Of a DNA stretch of 64,000 nt, positions 33,332 to 43,890 are shown piece after piece. Origin of the DNA: Sporodiniella umbellata (Eukaryota > Mucoromycota > Mucoromycetes > Mucorales > Rhizopodaceae). The stretch covers positions 62,001 through 126,000 of the forward strand of contig JAIXMR010000079.1 of the NCBI GenBank assembly GCA_025677835.1. Reading direction: 5' to 3'. The translations under genes and the position numbers were made by a program. Every line of letters starts with the position of its first letter. Position 1 is the first letter of the stretch. The notes below the pieces were generated by a model. That model saw only the letters and a list, made by a program, of their open reading frames with translations. It was not told the origin of the DNA and made no database searches.

Positions 33332-34804
33332 ATGTTTTTAATCAAAAAGCGATTGATTGTTGGGCTAGGCTTAGGGCTCTGTTTAGTATTGACAAGCGTG
33401 TTTTACCTTGCCCAGCCAGAAGCCAAAGCGATCCCTGTGATCTTTCCAGCTGCCTTTGAGATCCATCAGCCGAGTCATCAGGAAAGATATCTGTCGTATT
33501 TGCCTCATTCAGGGTTTCACAATCAGCGTATTGAACTAGAGAATGCGTTGTTACTGGCGAGCTATCTGAACCGTACGCTGTTGGTACCGCCTGTGATGTT
33601 GGCCAGCCCTGCGATGCCTTGGATGAAATACGAACGGCTGTACGAGAGGTTGATGTTCCAGAGCAAACATGGGCTGGAACACTGTGCAACCCTCCACGGG
33701 CCACTGCCAAGCGAGTGTCTGAATAGTTTCCGATATACAAACATACCCTGGAGCTTTTTCTACAACATGACGGCTGTTCAGGAAAATAGTACGCCACTGG
33801 TGTTCCGCGACAGCCACAGCTATCAATGGATCTATCGCACGCTGAATGTCAAGCCGCACGACGTCTATTTCTTCAAAGACCAAACACCGTACGAGTATCA
33901 GATCCATGACGATGCTTCTGATGCCCTTCCTCTGGACCGCTTCAGCTACCGAATGCATCTCAACACCCTCAAGGCCATCGAGCATCCGGTGCTTCATTTT
34001 GGCTCTCTCTTTGGCTCTTACCGTGTGCTGGCCGAGACGGAGGAAAACATGGAGCGTTTGAGGGCCATCCGGTCTTCGATGATCTTTCGTCAGCCTGTGC
34101 TTTCTCAAGCCACTGACCGGATTGTCCAACGCCTGGGCGGGAAAGACCAGTTTGTGGGGATCCATCTGCGGGTGGGGGACGGCATCTTCAAGCTGAGGGC
34201 TTCGATCACGGTGGACGATATGTTCCATGCCTTGGTAGACGCACTGACCGACCTCTCGCTGGACGAAGTACGCCAGTACGACCCCGAACATGATCAGGAC
34301 CGGCTCGAGTCCAGTGAATACGAAGTCACCTTGCGTAGTATGCCGACCGAACAAAACCATACAAAACCCATCAGCGTTCATCACCCCACAGACACCTTCA
34401 CCGCTCCCCTTGCCCACCCTGGCCTGCCTGCCTGTCAGCCCGCCGATGCTATCAATCAACGTTTTCGTCATACCGTACTCTATATCGCCACAGACGCTCC
34501 CAACCCACGTCACCATCCTTTACTACAGAAACTCTTTCGCCTCTTTCCCTGTACCTTTGTCCTCTCGGATTTCCAGCAGGACTGGCAAGAGGTGAAAAAG
34601 TTACAGGTCGTGCAAGAAAACGTGCCACTCGAAGGTTACCTTATACCGATCCTCGACGCCATGATCAGCGCCCATGGTCATACTTTCTTGGGTACCCCTC
34701 ACAGTACATTCACACATTATATCGAAAGACAACTGCATCCTGTCTATACTCAAAAGCAAGTACAAGTCATGGGTCTTGCTGATTATCTTCAATCACAATC
34801 CTAA
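33332..34804 (+). CDS. O-fucosyltransferase-like type II membrane glycosyltransferase
   Basis: One exon encodes 490 residues. The N-terminus is a short basic head and a membrane anchor (GLGLGLCLVLTSVFYLAQ), giving a Golgi or ER lumenal enzyme. FHNQRIELENALLLASYLNR is the donor-site motif of the GDP-fucose O-fucosyltransferase fold (GT65/GT68 group), and VGIHLRVGDG carries the HxR catalytic pair. The C-terminal part (LYIATDAPNP, FLGTPHSTFTHYIERQL) fits the third conserved region. About ten Cys and several NxS/T sites suit a lumenal protein. Mucoralean walls contain fucose polymers (mucoran, mucoric acid), so wall synthesis is a fair guess, as is protein O-fucosylation. The gene is GC-richer than its neighbours and has no intron. 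Confidence 0.82.
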   Translation: MFLIKKRLIVGLGLGLCLVLTSVFYLAQPEAKAIPVIFPAAFEIHQPSHQERYLSYLPHSGFHNQRIELENALLLASYLNRTLLVPPVMLASPAMPWMKYERLYERLMFQSKHGLEHCATLHGPLPSECLNSFRYTNIPWSFFYNMTAVQENSTPLVFRDSHSYQWIYRTLNVKPHDVYFFKDQTPYEYQIHDDASDALPLDRFSYRMHLNTLKAIEHPVLHFGSLFGSYRVLAETEENMERLRAIRSSMIFRQPVLSQATDRIVQRLGGKDQFVGIHLRVGDGIFKLRASITVDDMFHALVDALTDLSLDEVRQYDPEHDQDRLESSEYEVTLRSMPTEQNHTKPISVHHPTDTFTAPLAHPGLPACQPADAINQRFRHTVLYIATDAPNPRHHPLLQKLFRLFPCTFVLSDFQQDWQEVKKLQVVQENVPLEGYLIPILDAMISAHGHTFLGTPHSTFTHYIERQLHPVYTQKQVQVMGLADYLQSQS

Positions 34805-34978
34805 ATAAATAAAAATCATTCCCCTCCTCCCTTCCAAACCCTTGGTCGGAACTACCTTTTTTTTTTTTTTTTTTTCAGACCGCAGTCTGAGATTGAAATG
34901 GGTGGGGAAGGCAAAGAAAAAGAAAGCTCCACTTTCAAGAAGATGAGTTCCTTCCTTTAATCAGCCACGTCGATCAAT

Positions 34979-35170
34979 ATGGTAAAGTAGACATTACCTA
35001 TAACACAACAACAACAACTTCTATCGTTGATGGATGGATGAATCCATAGAAGAAGAAGAAGAAGAAAAAAAATCAATGATAGAAGGAGTGAAAAAGAGAA
35101 AAGAAAAACTCTTTCCAATCTACTTTTGTGTTTTAATGAAATTTTCCATTCAGAATGTCCATTAACCATG

Positions 35171-35203
<33 letters not shown>

Positions 35204-36149
35204 TATATATAAATTAGCCTTTCGTCAAGCAACAAAAGAACAAGGCTTACTTCAAGCGTTATCAAGTCAAGTATCGTAGAAGAAGAGGTAAGAAGATTTT
35301 CTAAAAAAGTTTTCAATGGGAAAAAGTAACCGTGAATTTGGATTGATTTTAGAGGGCAAGACCGATTACTATGCTCGTAAGAGACTTGTGGTTCAAGCCA
35401 AGAACAAGTACAACTCTCCCAAGTACAGATTGGTTGTTCGTTTCACCAACAAGGACATTGTCTGTCAAATCATCTATGCTAAGCTCCAAGGTGATTTCGT
35501 TCTCTCTGCTGCCTATGCTCACGAATTGCCCCGTTACGGTATTAAGGGTGGTTTGACCAACTGGGCCGCTGCCTATGCTACCGGTTTGTTGTTGGCCCGT
35601 CGTACTTTGACCAAGCTCGGTTTGGCTGACAAGTACGAAGGTTTTGCTGAACCTGACGGTACCGTTCAAATGATCGAAGCTGCTGAAGGAGCTCCCCGTC
35701 CTTTCAAGGCTTTCCTTGATGTCGGTTTGGCTCGTACTTCCACTGGTGCCCGTGTGTTTGGTGCTATGAAGGGTGCTTCTGATGGTGGTATCTTTGTTCC
35801 CCACAGCGGTAACCGTTTCCCTGGTTTCGATATCGAATCCAAGACCAACGATGATGAACTTCTCCGTAACTACATCTTTGGTGTCCATGTTGCTGAATAC
35901 ATGGAATACCTCGAAGAAGAAGATGAAGAACGTTACAAGAAGCAATTCGCTACCTTCATCAAGAACGGTATCACCTCCGATGCTGTCGAAGACATGTACA
36001 CTGAAGCTCACGCCGCTATCCGTGAAAACCCCATGCCTGCCGAAAAGAAGGAAAAGAAGACCACTCAACACTACAAGAAGCAAGCTCGTCTTACCAAGAA
36101 GCAACGTGAATCTAAGGTCCGTGCTGCTAAGGCTGCTTTCAGTGCTTAA
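34979..36149 (+). CDS. RPL5: 60S ribosomal protein uL18 (L5 family)
   Basis: Predicted exons are 34979-34981, 35218-35287 and 35353-36149 (289 residues). uL18 binds 5S rRNA and enters the large subunit as part of the 5S RNP. Motifs: [95 protein letters not shown]. The first coding exon consists only of the ATG, directly followed by GTAAAG; the frame resumes at CCT TTC GTC, which matches the fungal N-terminus MPFVK. This was the only start that fits. Codon bias is extreme, as in the eL33 gene. The antisense strand is open for 251 codons only because of that bias. The long first intron (236 bases) may carry regulatory sequence, as in many ribosomal-protein genes. Confidence 0.95.
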
Positions 36150-36328
36150 ATCTATTAGAAAAAAAAAAAAAAAAAAAACGTTGCCTCTCTTTTTTTTTTT
36201 TTCATATACACCATGGAAATAAATATTGATCTTGACTCTTTAAAAAAAATAAAAGGCTCTTTTTTGTTTTTTTTTTGTTTTTTTTTTTTTGGTTTGTTTT
36301 ACAAGGCTTTTGTTTTATTCTTTCTTTT

Positions 36329-37259
36329 TTAACCTCTTGCAGCGCCATTGTCCCCACCCATAGTTAACAAGATGAGGACGCCAAAGAGAAGATAGGCCCT
36401 AATAACCTGTCAACATGGCACACACACTCTCTTTTTTTTTTTTTTTTTTCGTGTTTTACCAATGCTTTTGAAAGAAACTTTTTTCTTCAATCTCTTTCAT
36501 CTCTGGAGACTGATCGTGGATTTCTACTTTGGGTTTTTGCGAGTTCTGTTTCTTGGCTTGGGATTCAAAGTTTCCTAAGAAAGGCCTGGTTGCCCAATCA
36601 ATCCCTCATGCTGGATTTTTTTTTTTTTTTTTTCAATGTTTTTTTTTTTCTATATACTTTTCACTCTTTGTTGGTTGACGTACTTGGATACGTGTTGTAA
36701 AAGGTTGGGTGGATAGAGGAAACTGGGTTGGATCAGTCCTGGTTTTTGGTAGAGACTTACCTTGACTTTTTCTTCACAATCCAGAGAAGTGGAGTAATAG
36801 TCCAGATGATAGAATGCTTGCTGTTCATCCAAATGTAAAATAAACTCATCGTTCCATTCGCTTGCCAACAATTGACACTGGATTGTTTTGAGCGGTCAGC
36901 TTTTTCTTTTTCAATACAACTCTGATTATTTACCAGCTTGACAGAAGAAAGATGGATATTGCCGTTGGATTCATCCTTGACTTTGATTTGATAAAACACT
37001 TCTTTCGGATTCCTGAACTGAACCACCTCATTTTCGCTTGGTACATAACGAGGGCTCGAAGGTAAACCGACAATCTCGCCTCGTTTTATGAAATTACCAT
37101 CTTTGGAATGAAAAATCGATAATCGACCTGTCTTTCGAAGGAAAAAACTGTTTTTAATAATATAGAAAGAGAGAAAAAAAAAAAAAAAGTTCAAGCTACC
37201 TCTTGTGCCAATCCAAGCTGGAGAAAGATGGCCACTAAAGAAAAAAAAAGAAACTTCAT
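36329..37259 (-). CDS. emc10: ER membrane protein complex subunit 10 (EMC10)
   Basis: Predicted exons on the minus strand are 37200-37259, 36934-37131, 36684-36877, 36460-36585 and 36329-36398 (215 residues). EMC inserts transmembrane segments into the ER membrane; EMC10 is its lumenal, single-span subunit. A signal peptide opens the protein (MKFLFFSLVAIFLQLGLAQ). The lumenal domain reads GRLSIFHSKDGNFIKRGEI, VFYQIKVKDES, HLDYYSTSLDCEEKV. Near the end is the EMC10 signature EKSFFQKHW, then one membrane helix (AYLLFGVLILLTM) and a short Gly-rich tail. Length and order match the family. The donor at GTACGT (36683) was preferred over the earlier GTAAGT because only it keeps the frame into the next exon. 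Convergent with the uL18 gene, with 179 bases between stops. Confidence 0.88.
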
Positions 37260-37274
37260 TCCAAGTAGTGATGA

Positions 37275-37313
<39 letters not shown>

Positions 37314-37493
37314 AAGGTGTTGGTTTGGACACAATGTGATTGTTTTTTTTTTTTTTAAAAGAGAGCCAAGAGTATAAATGTACATAGATGTATGTATACA
37401 TATATACACGTCTTTATTACTGTTTGTTCTGTTCTGTACATACATACATATATACACACATACACATTGTCGGTGGACACTGGCAAGGTCGAC

Positions 37494-39240
37494 CTATTCC
37501 AACAGCTCAATCATAGCAATACGTGCATCGTTTTCAGTTTCTTGACAACCAAAGAGTGTCATGGCAGTTCCTTTGTCTTGCAGTATGTTGGTTTGATAAA
37601 AGTCGTGATCTACCAAATAAAATATATCTTGATCAGAGTGTTCCTTCAGCTTTTTTGGTTACATGTGTGTATGTGTGTGAAAGATAAATCAGCCAAAGAA
37701 AGAAATAAATAAATAAAAAAGGAGGGGGGGGGAGAGACCAAAGAAAAGAAGAGAATGCAGGACAGAGGTAATTAGTCTTGAAGCTAGTAATAATAAGGAT
37801 AATAAAAAGAAAGAAAGAGATAGATGGTAGTTGTTGATGATCAAAAAGAGACTTACCATCACCATCTGATAACGACCGTCCAGATGTTGTTGTGTGGTAG
37901 GCACGGCCTGCCCAAAGACCAAGACGCGTATACCTCGAAAGGGAGGCGTGACGACAGCGACCGAAAGATGGGAAAGAAAGATATCAGACTCGACAGGCGC
38001 ATTGACTGCGGTCCAGGCATGGCGTTGGGTGTGAAAGATGGAGAGCTCACCCAAAGGATAGTGAAATAGAATGTCATCATCCGAGTTCATTCGAATCGAA
38101 CGACCGCCAAACACGACCAATTTACCAGCCGAGGCACACATATAGGATTGGAATCGATCGTGCGGACTATCCCCTGTGGTAGGAATCAGGTTTGGGTGAC
38201 GCTGTCTGGGCTGGCCGCGTAAGTATTGCTCTACTTCGGGATGTTCGTATTTACACCAGGTCCAGGTCTCGCAATTGAGCCTGTGCAGATCATCGTACAC
38301 GATATAACTCGAGTCACTGTCCAGTTGGGCGCCACCATGAATATAGAGACCGTTGCCGATCACAGCACTTGCATGACCAAACCGAAGATGGGGAATTAAA
38401 CTAGGTGGAGATAAGCGAGAGGGTTTATATATATGTTAAAAATAAGCTTACCCTTGTATAGGGGGTATAAACCAAGTCTTTTTAAGCGTATCGTACACAA
38501 AAATATCGTTTTCACCTAAAATCAAGTCAGTTTAGAGAACGCGTTTTGAAAAAGAAACAAGACCTTTACCTACAGAATTATAGCACAAACCACCAAAGAT
38601 GACCAGATACCGATTAGCTACCACATCCACCGAATGCTCATAACGAGGTCTGGGTGGCGTACCCGAGACAGTGGCTACCTGAGTATTCCAAGAGACAATG
38701 TCGATTTCGATGATTCGATTGGAAGAAGACTCAGACTGAAGTCTTCTACCACCTACCAGATAGAGCGTCTGTCCAATCGCTGCCACACTTGCCGTCTGAG
38801 GTCGGATGGGAACCTTCAGCTTCAAAAGCTGGAAAGACCAAACCTGGCGAACGAGATCAAAGAGGTAGCAGCATGGCGTTTCGTCAATGCAGGGCATATA
38901 GAAAGTCGTACCAATGGTAGCACCCGCCCTGAAATTCATATGGCTTGGTGAATCGGAAACACCCAAGAGCTGAACACGAGCGATTGAAAAACTCAAAAGC
39001 CGACGTACAAGAACAGCTAAAAGAAAAGAAAATAAAAAAACACCCCCAAATAAAATAAAAACGAGATCAGCTCCAAAAAAAAAAAAAAAAAAAAAAAAAG
39101 GACAAAACTTTCTAATTGTGTATATTCAGTGTACCAAAATAACGACACGTCTTTGAAAGATGAGCCAAAGATCGATTATCCAAATAGCCTATGACAATCA
39201 GCTCTGTATCTAGGTTTAAATCAAAGATTGTAGTGTTCAT
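37494..39240 (-). CDS. F-box and Kelch-repeat protein
   Basis: Predicted exons on the minus strand are 39135-39240, 38570-39016, 38452-38515, 37857-38400 and 37494-37649 (438 residues). The first 45 residues form an F-box (LDTELIVIGYLDNRSLAHLS, then CRYFG), which would dock on Skp1 in an SCF ubiquitin ligase. Kelch repeats follow, with the double-glycine marks IGQTLYLVGGRR, RYLVIFGGL, GNGLYIHGGA and AGKLVVFGGR, and conserved Tyr-Trp spacing (SWNTQ, TWTW, HAWT). They should form a beta propeller that picks the substrate. The last exon (LVDHDFYQTNILQ) is less certain because it depends on a 207-base intron. Substrate and pathway are unknown. Confidence 0.82.
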
Positions 39241-41133
39241 AGCCTACACACCACAAACTCTGTTACCCAAGTTTTTCGTAAAAAGAAAGGGGAGAGAAAA
39301 AAAAAAAAAAAAAAAAAAAAAAGAGAGAGAGAGAGGAAGGGCCATATAAAGACCTTATTGACAATGTGTAACCAAACAGGTTTTGGTCAACGCATGATGT
39401 CATCTAAAAAACGCGAAACAATCGGGTGTTGGCATAGATACGCGAAATAACCCATCATTGTAGGCGACGATGATATAACACGCAATCTTATTTTGTTTAT
39501 CTCTTTTAAGGGAAAAATTAGATATTCGTTTTTTTAAAAAAAAAAAAAAAAAAAAAGATATAAAAACAAAACAGTTTTCCTTTTCTTTTTTTTTTTTTCT
39601 TTTTCTTTCCCCTCTTTTAAAAGATGCCTGCTGTTCCTTTGTTGATGTTTTTATTCAAAAGAAAAAGTAATCAAAGATTTATTTCTTATTTTCCGTAAAC
39701 TTAAAAAGATTCGTTGCTAGGTAACACGAATCCTCGGTCATTTTGGTGTACACAACGGCAACCTTTTTTTACAGAAATCTGGTTATAACAGTGCTATCAT
39801 GTAGTTTTGCTTTACCATAATAAAGGTCAACACCTTTGACGTCAATTTGTTTTGCAATTCAAAAAGGGTCTTTCCAAGACAGTCTGTGTAACATCTGTTC
39901 TTTTCTAGACTCTTCTCCAAGCTTACGGTTTTTGACCAAGAAAAAAGAAAGCTTTTTAGAAAGACAATGTCTATCCTACATCCCATCCATTAAAAGGTAC
40001 TCTTATTGGCTATGCCTATGACATCCTCTTAGCTCTCTCTTTCTCTCTCTCCTTCTTAAATGGTATAAACAACATAACCCATAGCCTAGAACCCATAAAC
40101 TGGGAGCAATTCCCTAATTTGGAAAATGCCGTAACTCATAAGGCGATGACCTTTCTCTTGCGACGTTTTCATAGCGTTCTTTGATTGATAAACAAAAATA
40201 CGGGCTTTGAATGGGTGAGTACAAGAAAGAAAGAAAAAAAAAAATTTTTTTTTATTTTTCTTGTCTACTAAAGTAAAACCGTTCAAAAAAGGAAACGTTT
40301 ACGTTGAAAAAGTAAGAAAAAAGGAGTGCCAACGATTCTTCCCTAGTGTTCAAAGTGACTAGAAGTTTAAAGCGTTTGTTCAGTATTGAATTACGCGTAG
40401 TATGCAGCATAGAATTTCATCCATGCTTTAAGCAATGATGTTGATCTCGCTTTTTTTTTTTTTTTTTTTTTTTTTTTCGAAAAAAAATAAACTTGCAATA
40501 AAGAGAGCGCTTGATCCAGTCTGTTTCTATTGCCATGACATCAGACTGTAAAACAAAATGGACATCTTATTGGCAAACATCCCTCTGCCCTCAGCGATGA
40601 CGTAGGTGCCCTAGAGGACCGTGTGTTTTCGATAGCCGCTAGAGCTTAACTTTGATAGCACCCCCACCTTTCTGAGCCAAAAAATCAAATTTGAGTTGTG
40701 CTTCCCGTTACGAAATCTGTTCACCACCGGTGGTACCTGCACGCATGGAAATCAGGTTGATAAGCCAATGTCTGATGGGTCTTAAAAAAAAAAAAAGGGG
40801 GGGGGAAGGTTCTAATCTAAATCTACACTGCGACATCATCAACCGAGGCATGTCCTATTCAAAGCCACGTATGAGAAAGAAGGTTGGAATAAAAACAGTC
40901 GAAACGTTGGGTTCTTGCAAAGATCTGCATGAGACAAATCAAAGCTTTGAGCGACCTCGGGCCTAAAATTTACCCGTTCGATCTGCTGTGGTGTTGTCAA
41001 TCCAGTTTGACTCGATTTGAATTTTTTTCTTTTGATTTTAGTTTCCTTTTTGTTTTATTGCCTATTTTTTATTTTATTTTATTTTTATTTTATTTTTTTG
41101 CAGAGAAAACAAAATTATGGCCAGTTGTTTAAT
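39241..41133. other. 1.9-kb intergenic region before the Zn2Cys6 gene
   Basis: This is the shared upstream region of two diverging genes. It has a CRE-like palindrome TTGACGTCAA at 39836-39845, ATTGGCT (a CCAAT box) at 40005-40011 and several long A/T tracts. A short frame at 39624-39683 (MPAVPLLMFLF start) lies 60 bases after a TATA-like ATATAAAA element and a CT-rich leader, and might be the first exon of a small gene; I could not find its continuation. No other gene is seen. Confidence 0.45.
39836..39845. promoter_or_regulatory. CRE-like palindrome
   Basis: TTGACGTCAA is a perfect 10-bp palindrome with the bZIP core, about 600 bases upstream of the F-box/Kelch gene and 1.3 kb upstream of the Zn2Cys6 gene. 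Confidence 0.3.
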
Positions 41134-43246
41134 ATGGCCCTTTCCGAAGATTCACGACAAAAAAGAAATAAACCTTGTAAGAGTCAAAACAGAAAAGAGT
41201 GAGTTGACATCAGCTTACGCTTTCAATATATATATATAAAAAAAAAAAAAAAAAGGTGAAAACTGTAGAGCCCATCGAAGAAAATGCGTTATTGTTCAGG
41301 GCAACCAATGCGAACGTTGTTTGAAATCCAACCTGTTCTGCGTCTTCAAGTTCAATGCAAAACCGACGATTCTCAGAAAACCAGTGCCAACCTCCAAAAA
41401 GAACCGACTTGTTCAGCAAGTGAAGAGACTGGAAGATGAACTTGTTCAGCTAGAAAATCAACTCAGAGACCTTCATTTCGACCTTGAGCTAGAGCCGGGG
41501 CAAGAGAGTGATTACGAAGAGGGCAGCACAAACAGTCGTAGGCTTGTTCCGGCAAATAGTTCAGAAAACTGGCAGCTCACAGTGACGTATGGGCCCAAAG
41601 GCACGAGTCTTCAGACCACCATCAGGGATATAAAAGACGTCGGCAGCTTTATGGCTGAAACCTATCGCTTCTTTAGCCCGTCTTACAACCCTTTCCGAAC
41701 CCCCAATTACTATGCAGACCGCTCACAGGAAAACATTCCCATCACTATCCCCATCCTTCAGATCGAATGCGTTCTCTATAGTTTTATGCAGCAAAAGACC
41801 AAGCTGTCCCTGACCACCATCCCTTCTGCATGCGACGACTTTACCCGAAACCAACTCAAACAACAGCTTGTGTGGTGTTACTTTGAATGCCCTGGCTTAC
41901 TGAATCCTATTTTCCCCCGAGCCCACTACATGCCCATGTTTCTCGATCACCTCGACTCTATGCTCACCAACGCCCTTGTGTCTTTCTCTGCCTTCAATCT
42001 ATGTCAGCATCTTCATCATCTCCAGATACCCTTTCCTCTCACCAAAGAATCCCTGGCTGATTCTTTCCGTTTCAAAGCCAAAGAGCAACTGGAAGAAATC
42101 CTGTTTGAACACGATTCCGACCTTTTCACCGCCGCCACCCTCTTTTTCCTATCTCAGTCCGCGTTGATCGCTCTTGAGAACACAGAGGCACGTATCTATA
42201 TGAACATGGCCTGGCGTATGATCCTTCAGCTCAAACCGCGTTACGCACACGCGCTTGGGGGCGATCATGATCGACTGCAGACCGTGGCACGCATCGAGGC
42301 CGAATGCTGGCGAAGGTTGCTTTACTCTATCCGCTACCTTGAGCTTTCCCTCTATGCGGTCTATGACGGCCTGGATGACTTTGCCTCCATTCTGTTTGAT
42401 ACTGGCGTAGGCTACCCGACCGCACTCTGGATCGAACGCGGTACGGTTCAGGAAAACGCCGTCGAGGCCTTGCATGAGTTTGTACGTATGCAGGATTGTA
42501 AATTTTGCCCGGAAGATGATAATATCAAACTCAAGCTGTCCATCGGCCGGCTGGGTGTCCTGAGCGTTTACGATCTCCAACGGCTCGAAACACAGCTCTA
42601 CGATTTCTGGAAAGGCCTGCCACCTCATTTTCGACTTTCGGATTCTCCACTCGAGCTTCTCAGCGTCGACCGTATCCGTCAATGTCCTAACCTATACGCC
42701 ATCCATCTCAGTCAGATCTATTACGTTCAATGGCTCTCGCTCGAGATCCGTGTGATGCAGGCACCCAAATCTACCACCCTGGATGGTGTCAATCTCGAAC
42801 GTTACGACGGCGAACGCTCCCTGTTACTCGTCTCCATCTGTACTGACGCACTCTCTAAAATATTCACCTATCTTTATTCCAAACTACCCTGTATCGTCGA
42901 GCTGCATTGGCTCCTCGTTGCTGCCGACGCCATGAATCTCCTCAAACAATGCGCCAATCCAGAAATCCGTGCAAGAGCGATCCAAGGTCTCCATGCCACT
43001 ATGGCCATCATCCGGAACAGAACACAACGTTTTGGCGATCATCCCAACCGGATCTCCAAAGATATGTTTTCTCACCTCAATTCCACTGAAGCGTCTAGTG
43101 TGAGCTCTGGAAGCGTGACGGAATCAGAAATAGAAACCTTGCCCGACGAACCTTACTCTCCTTCACCTAAAGAAGGCATCGCTCATTATTTCGATGTCGT
43201 GGACAAAGTGGTCGATACCTATCTCATTAAAGAACAATCCCCTTAG
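41134..43246 (+). CDS. Zn2Cys6 (Gal4-type) transcription factor
   Basis: Predicted exons are 41134-41176 and 41256-43246 (677 residues). The zinc cluster has the pattern C-x2-C-x6-C-x7-C-x2-C-x6-C beginning CENCRAHRRKC; the intron splits the codon of its first Cys, so the cluster is only seen after splicing. The linker is basic (PTSKKNRLVQQ), and a coiled coil follows (VKRLEDELVQLENQLRDL), giving dimers. A fungal-specific transcription-factor middle domain covers about residues 200-550 (LHHLQIPFPL, AWRMILQL, EAECWRRLLYSIRYLE). The C-terminus is acidic (SESEIETLPDEPYSPS style). The target genes are unknown. The last exon is GC-rich for the window. Confidence 0.9.
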
Positions 43247-43395
43247 CTAAAAACTAAATCTCCCTCCCCATCACCATCGCTTATCTCCCTCCCTCTTGTC
43301 TTCTTTTTTCTTTTTGCTTGTATATAAACAAAACAAATTTGAGTGTACATTTCTTTCCCTTGACAGAAAAAAAAAAAAAATAGATATTATCTATT

Positions 43396-43429
<34 letters not shown>

Positions 43430-43482
43430 CTTTTTTGAAATAAACATCCTTTTCTTTTTTTTTTTTTTTTTTTTTTTTCAAA

Positions 43483-43820
43483 ATGTCCATTCGAAAGGTG
43501 GCTCTTACTTTATATAGCTCAAGCACTTGTTCCCTTTGTACCACTGCTAGATCAGCCATTCTTTCGGTTCAAAAAAAAGTAACAAAAAGCCAGGTCAGAC
43601 ACAAGACTTATCTCCCGTTCATTAGACACCTTTTTCTTTAACAGTGCTCGACATTCACAAAGAAGAATGTCCAAAAGAATTCAGTGATAAATACATGTTT
43701 GACGTGCCTGTGGTTCATCTCAACAACACATTTCTTATGCAACATCGTGTACCTGAAGATGCCTTGTTAAAAGCCATTCAACATTATGAAAAGACGGGAG
43801 AAATCAAAAGCCCACACTAA
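43483..43820 (+). CDS. glutaredoxin-like thioredoxin-fold protein (DUF836 type)
   Basis: Predicted exons are 43483-43578 and 43626-43820 (96 residues). The sequence reads LTLYSSSTCSLCTTARSAI with a CxxC active-site pair, then TPFSLTVLDIHK, then DKYMFDVPVVHLNN with the cis-Pro before the third strand. This is the small glutaredoxin-like group that includes yeast YDR286C. It likely acts in thiol redox in cytosol or mitochondria. The acceptor at 43625 (CATTAG) was chosen over a stronger-looking TTTAACAG because only it keeps the frame and restores the PFxLxVLDI strand. The gene sits 70 bases ahead of tubulin cofactor C, same strand. Confidence 0.85.
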
Positions 43821-43890
43821 AATGGAGTTTTATTTATTTTTTATTTTTTATTTATTTTTTTTTAGTTTTTCTTTTAATAATAAAAAAAAA

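Noticed and set aside
33551..34516. 321-codon open frame antisense to the fucosyltransferase-like gene
   Set aside because: It is a shadow of a GC-rich single-exon gene. The sense frame has a membrane anchor and catalytic motifs.
35349..36104. 251-codon open frame antisense to the uL18 gene
   Set aside because: It exists only because biased codons of the ribosomal gene leave few stops on the other strand. It has no domain, and the sense protein is certain.
42149..42682. 177-codon antisense frame in the Zn2Cys6 gene
   Set aside because: It has no recognisable domain and lies entirely inside a well-supported transcription-factor domain.
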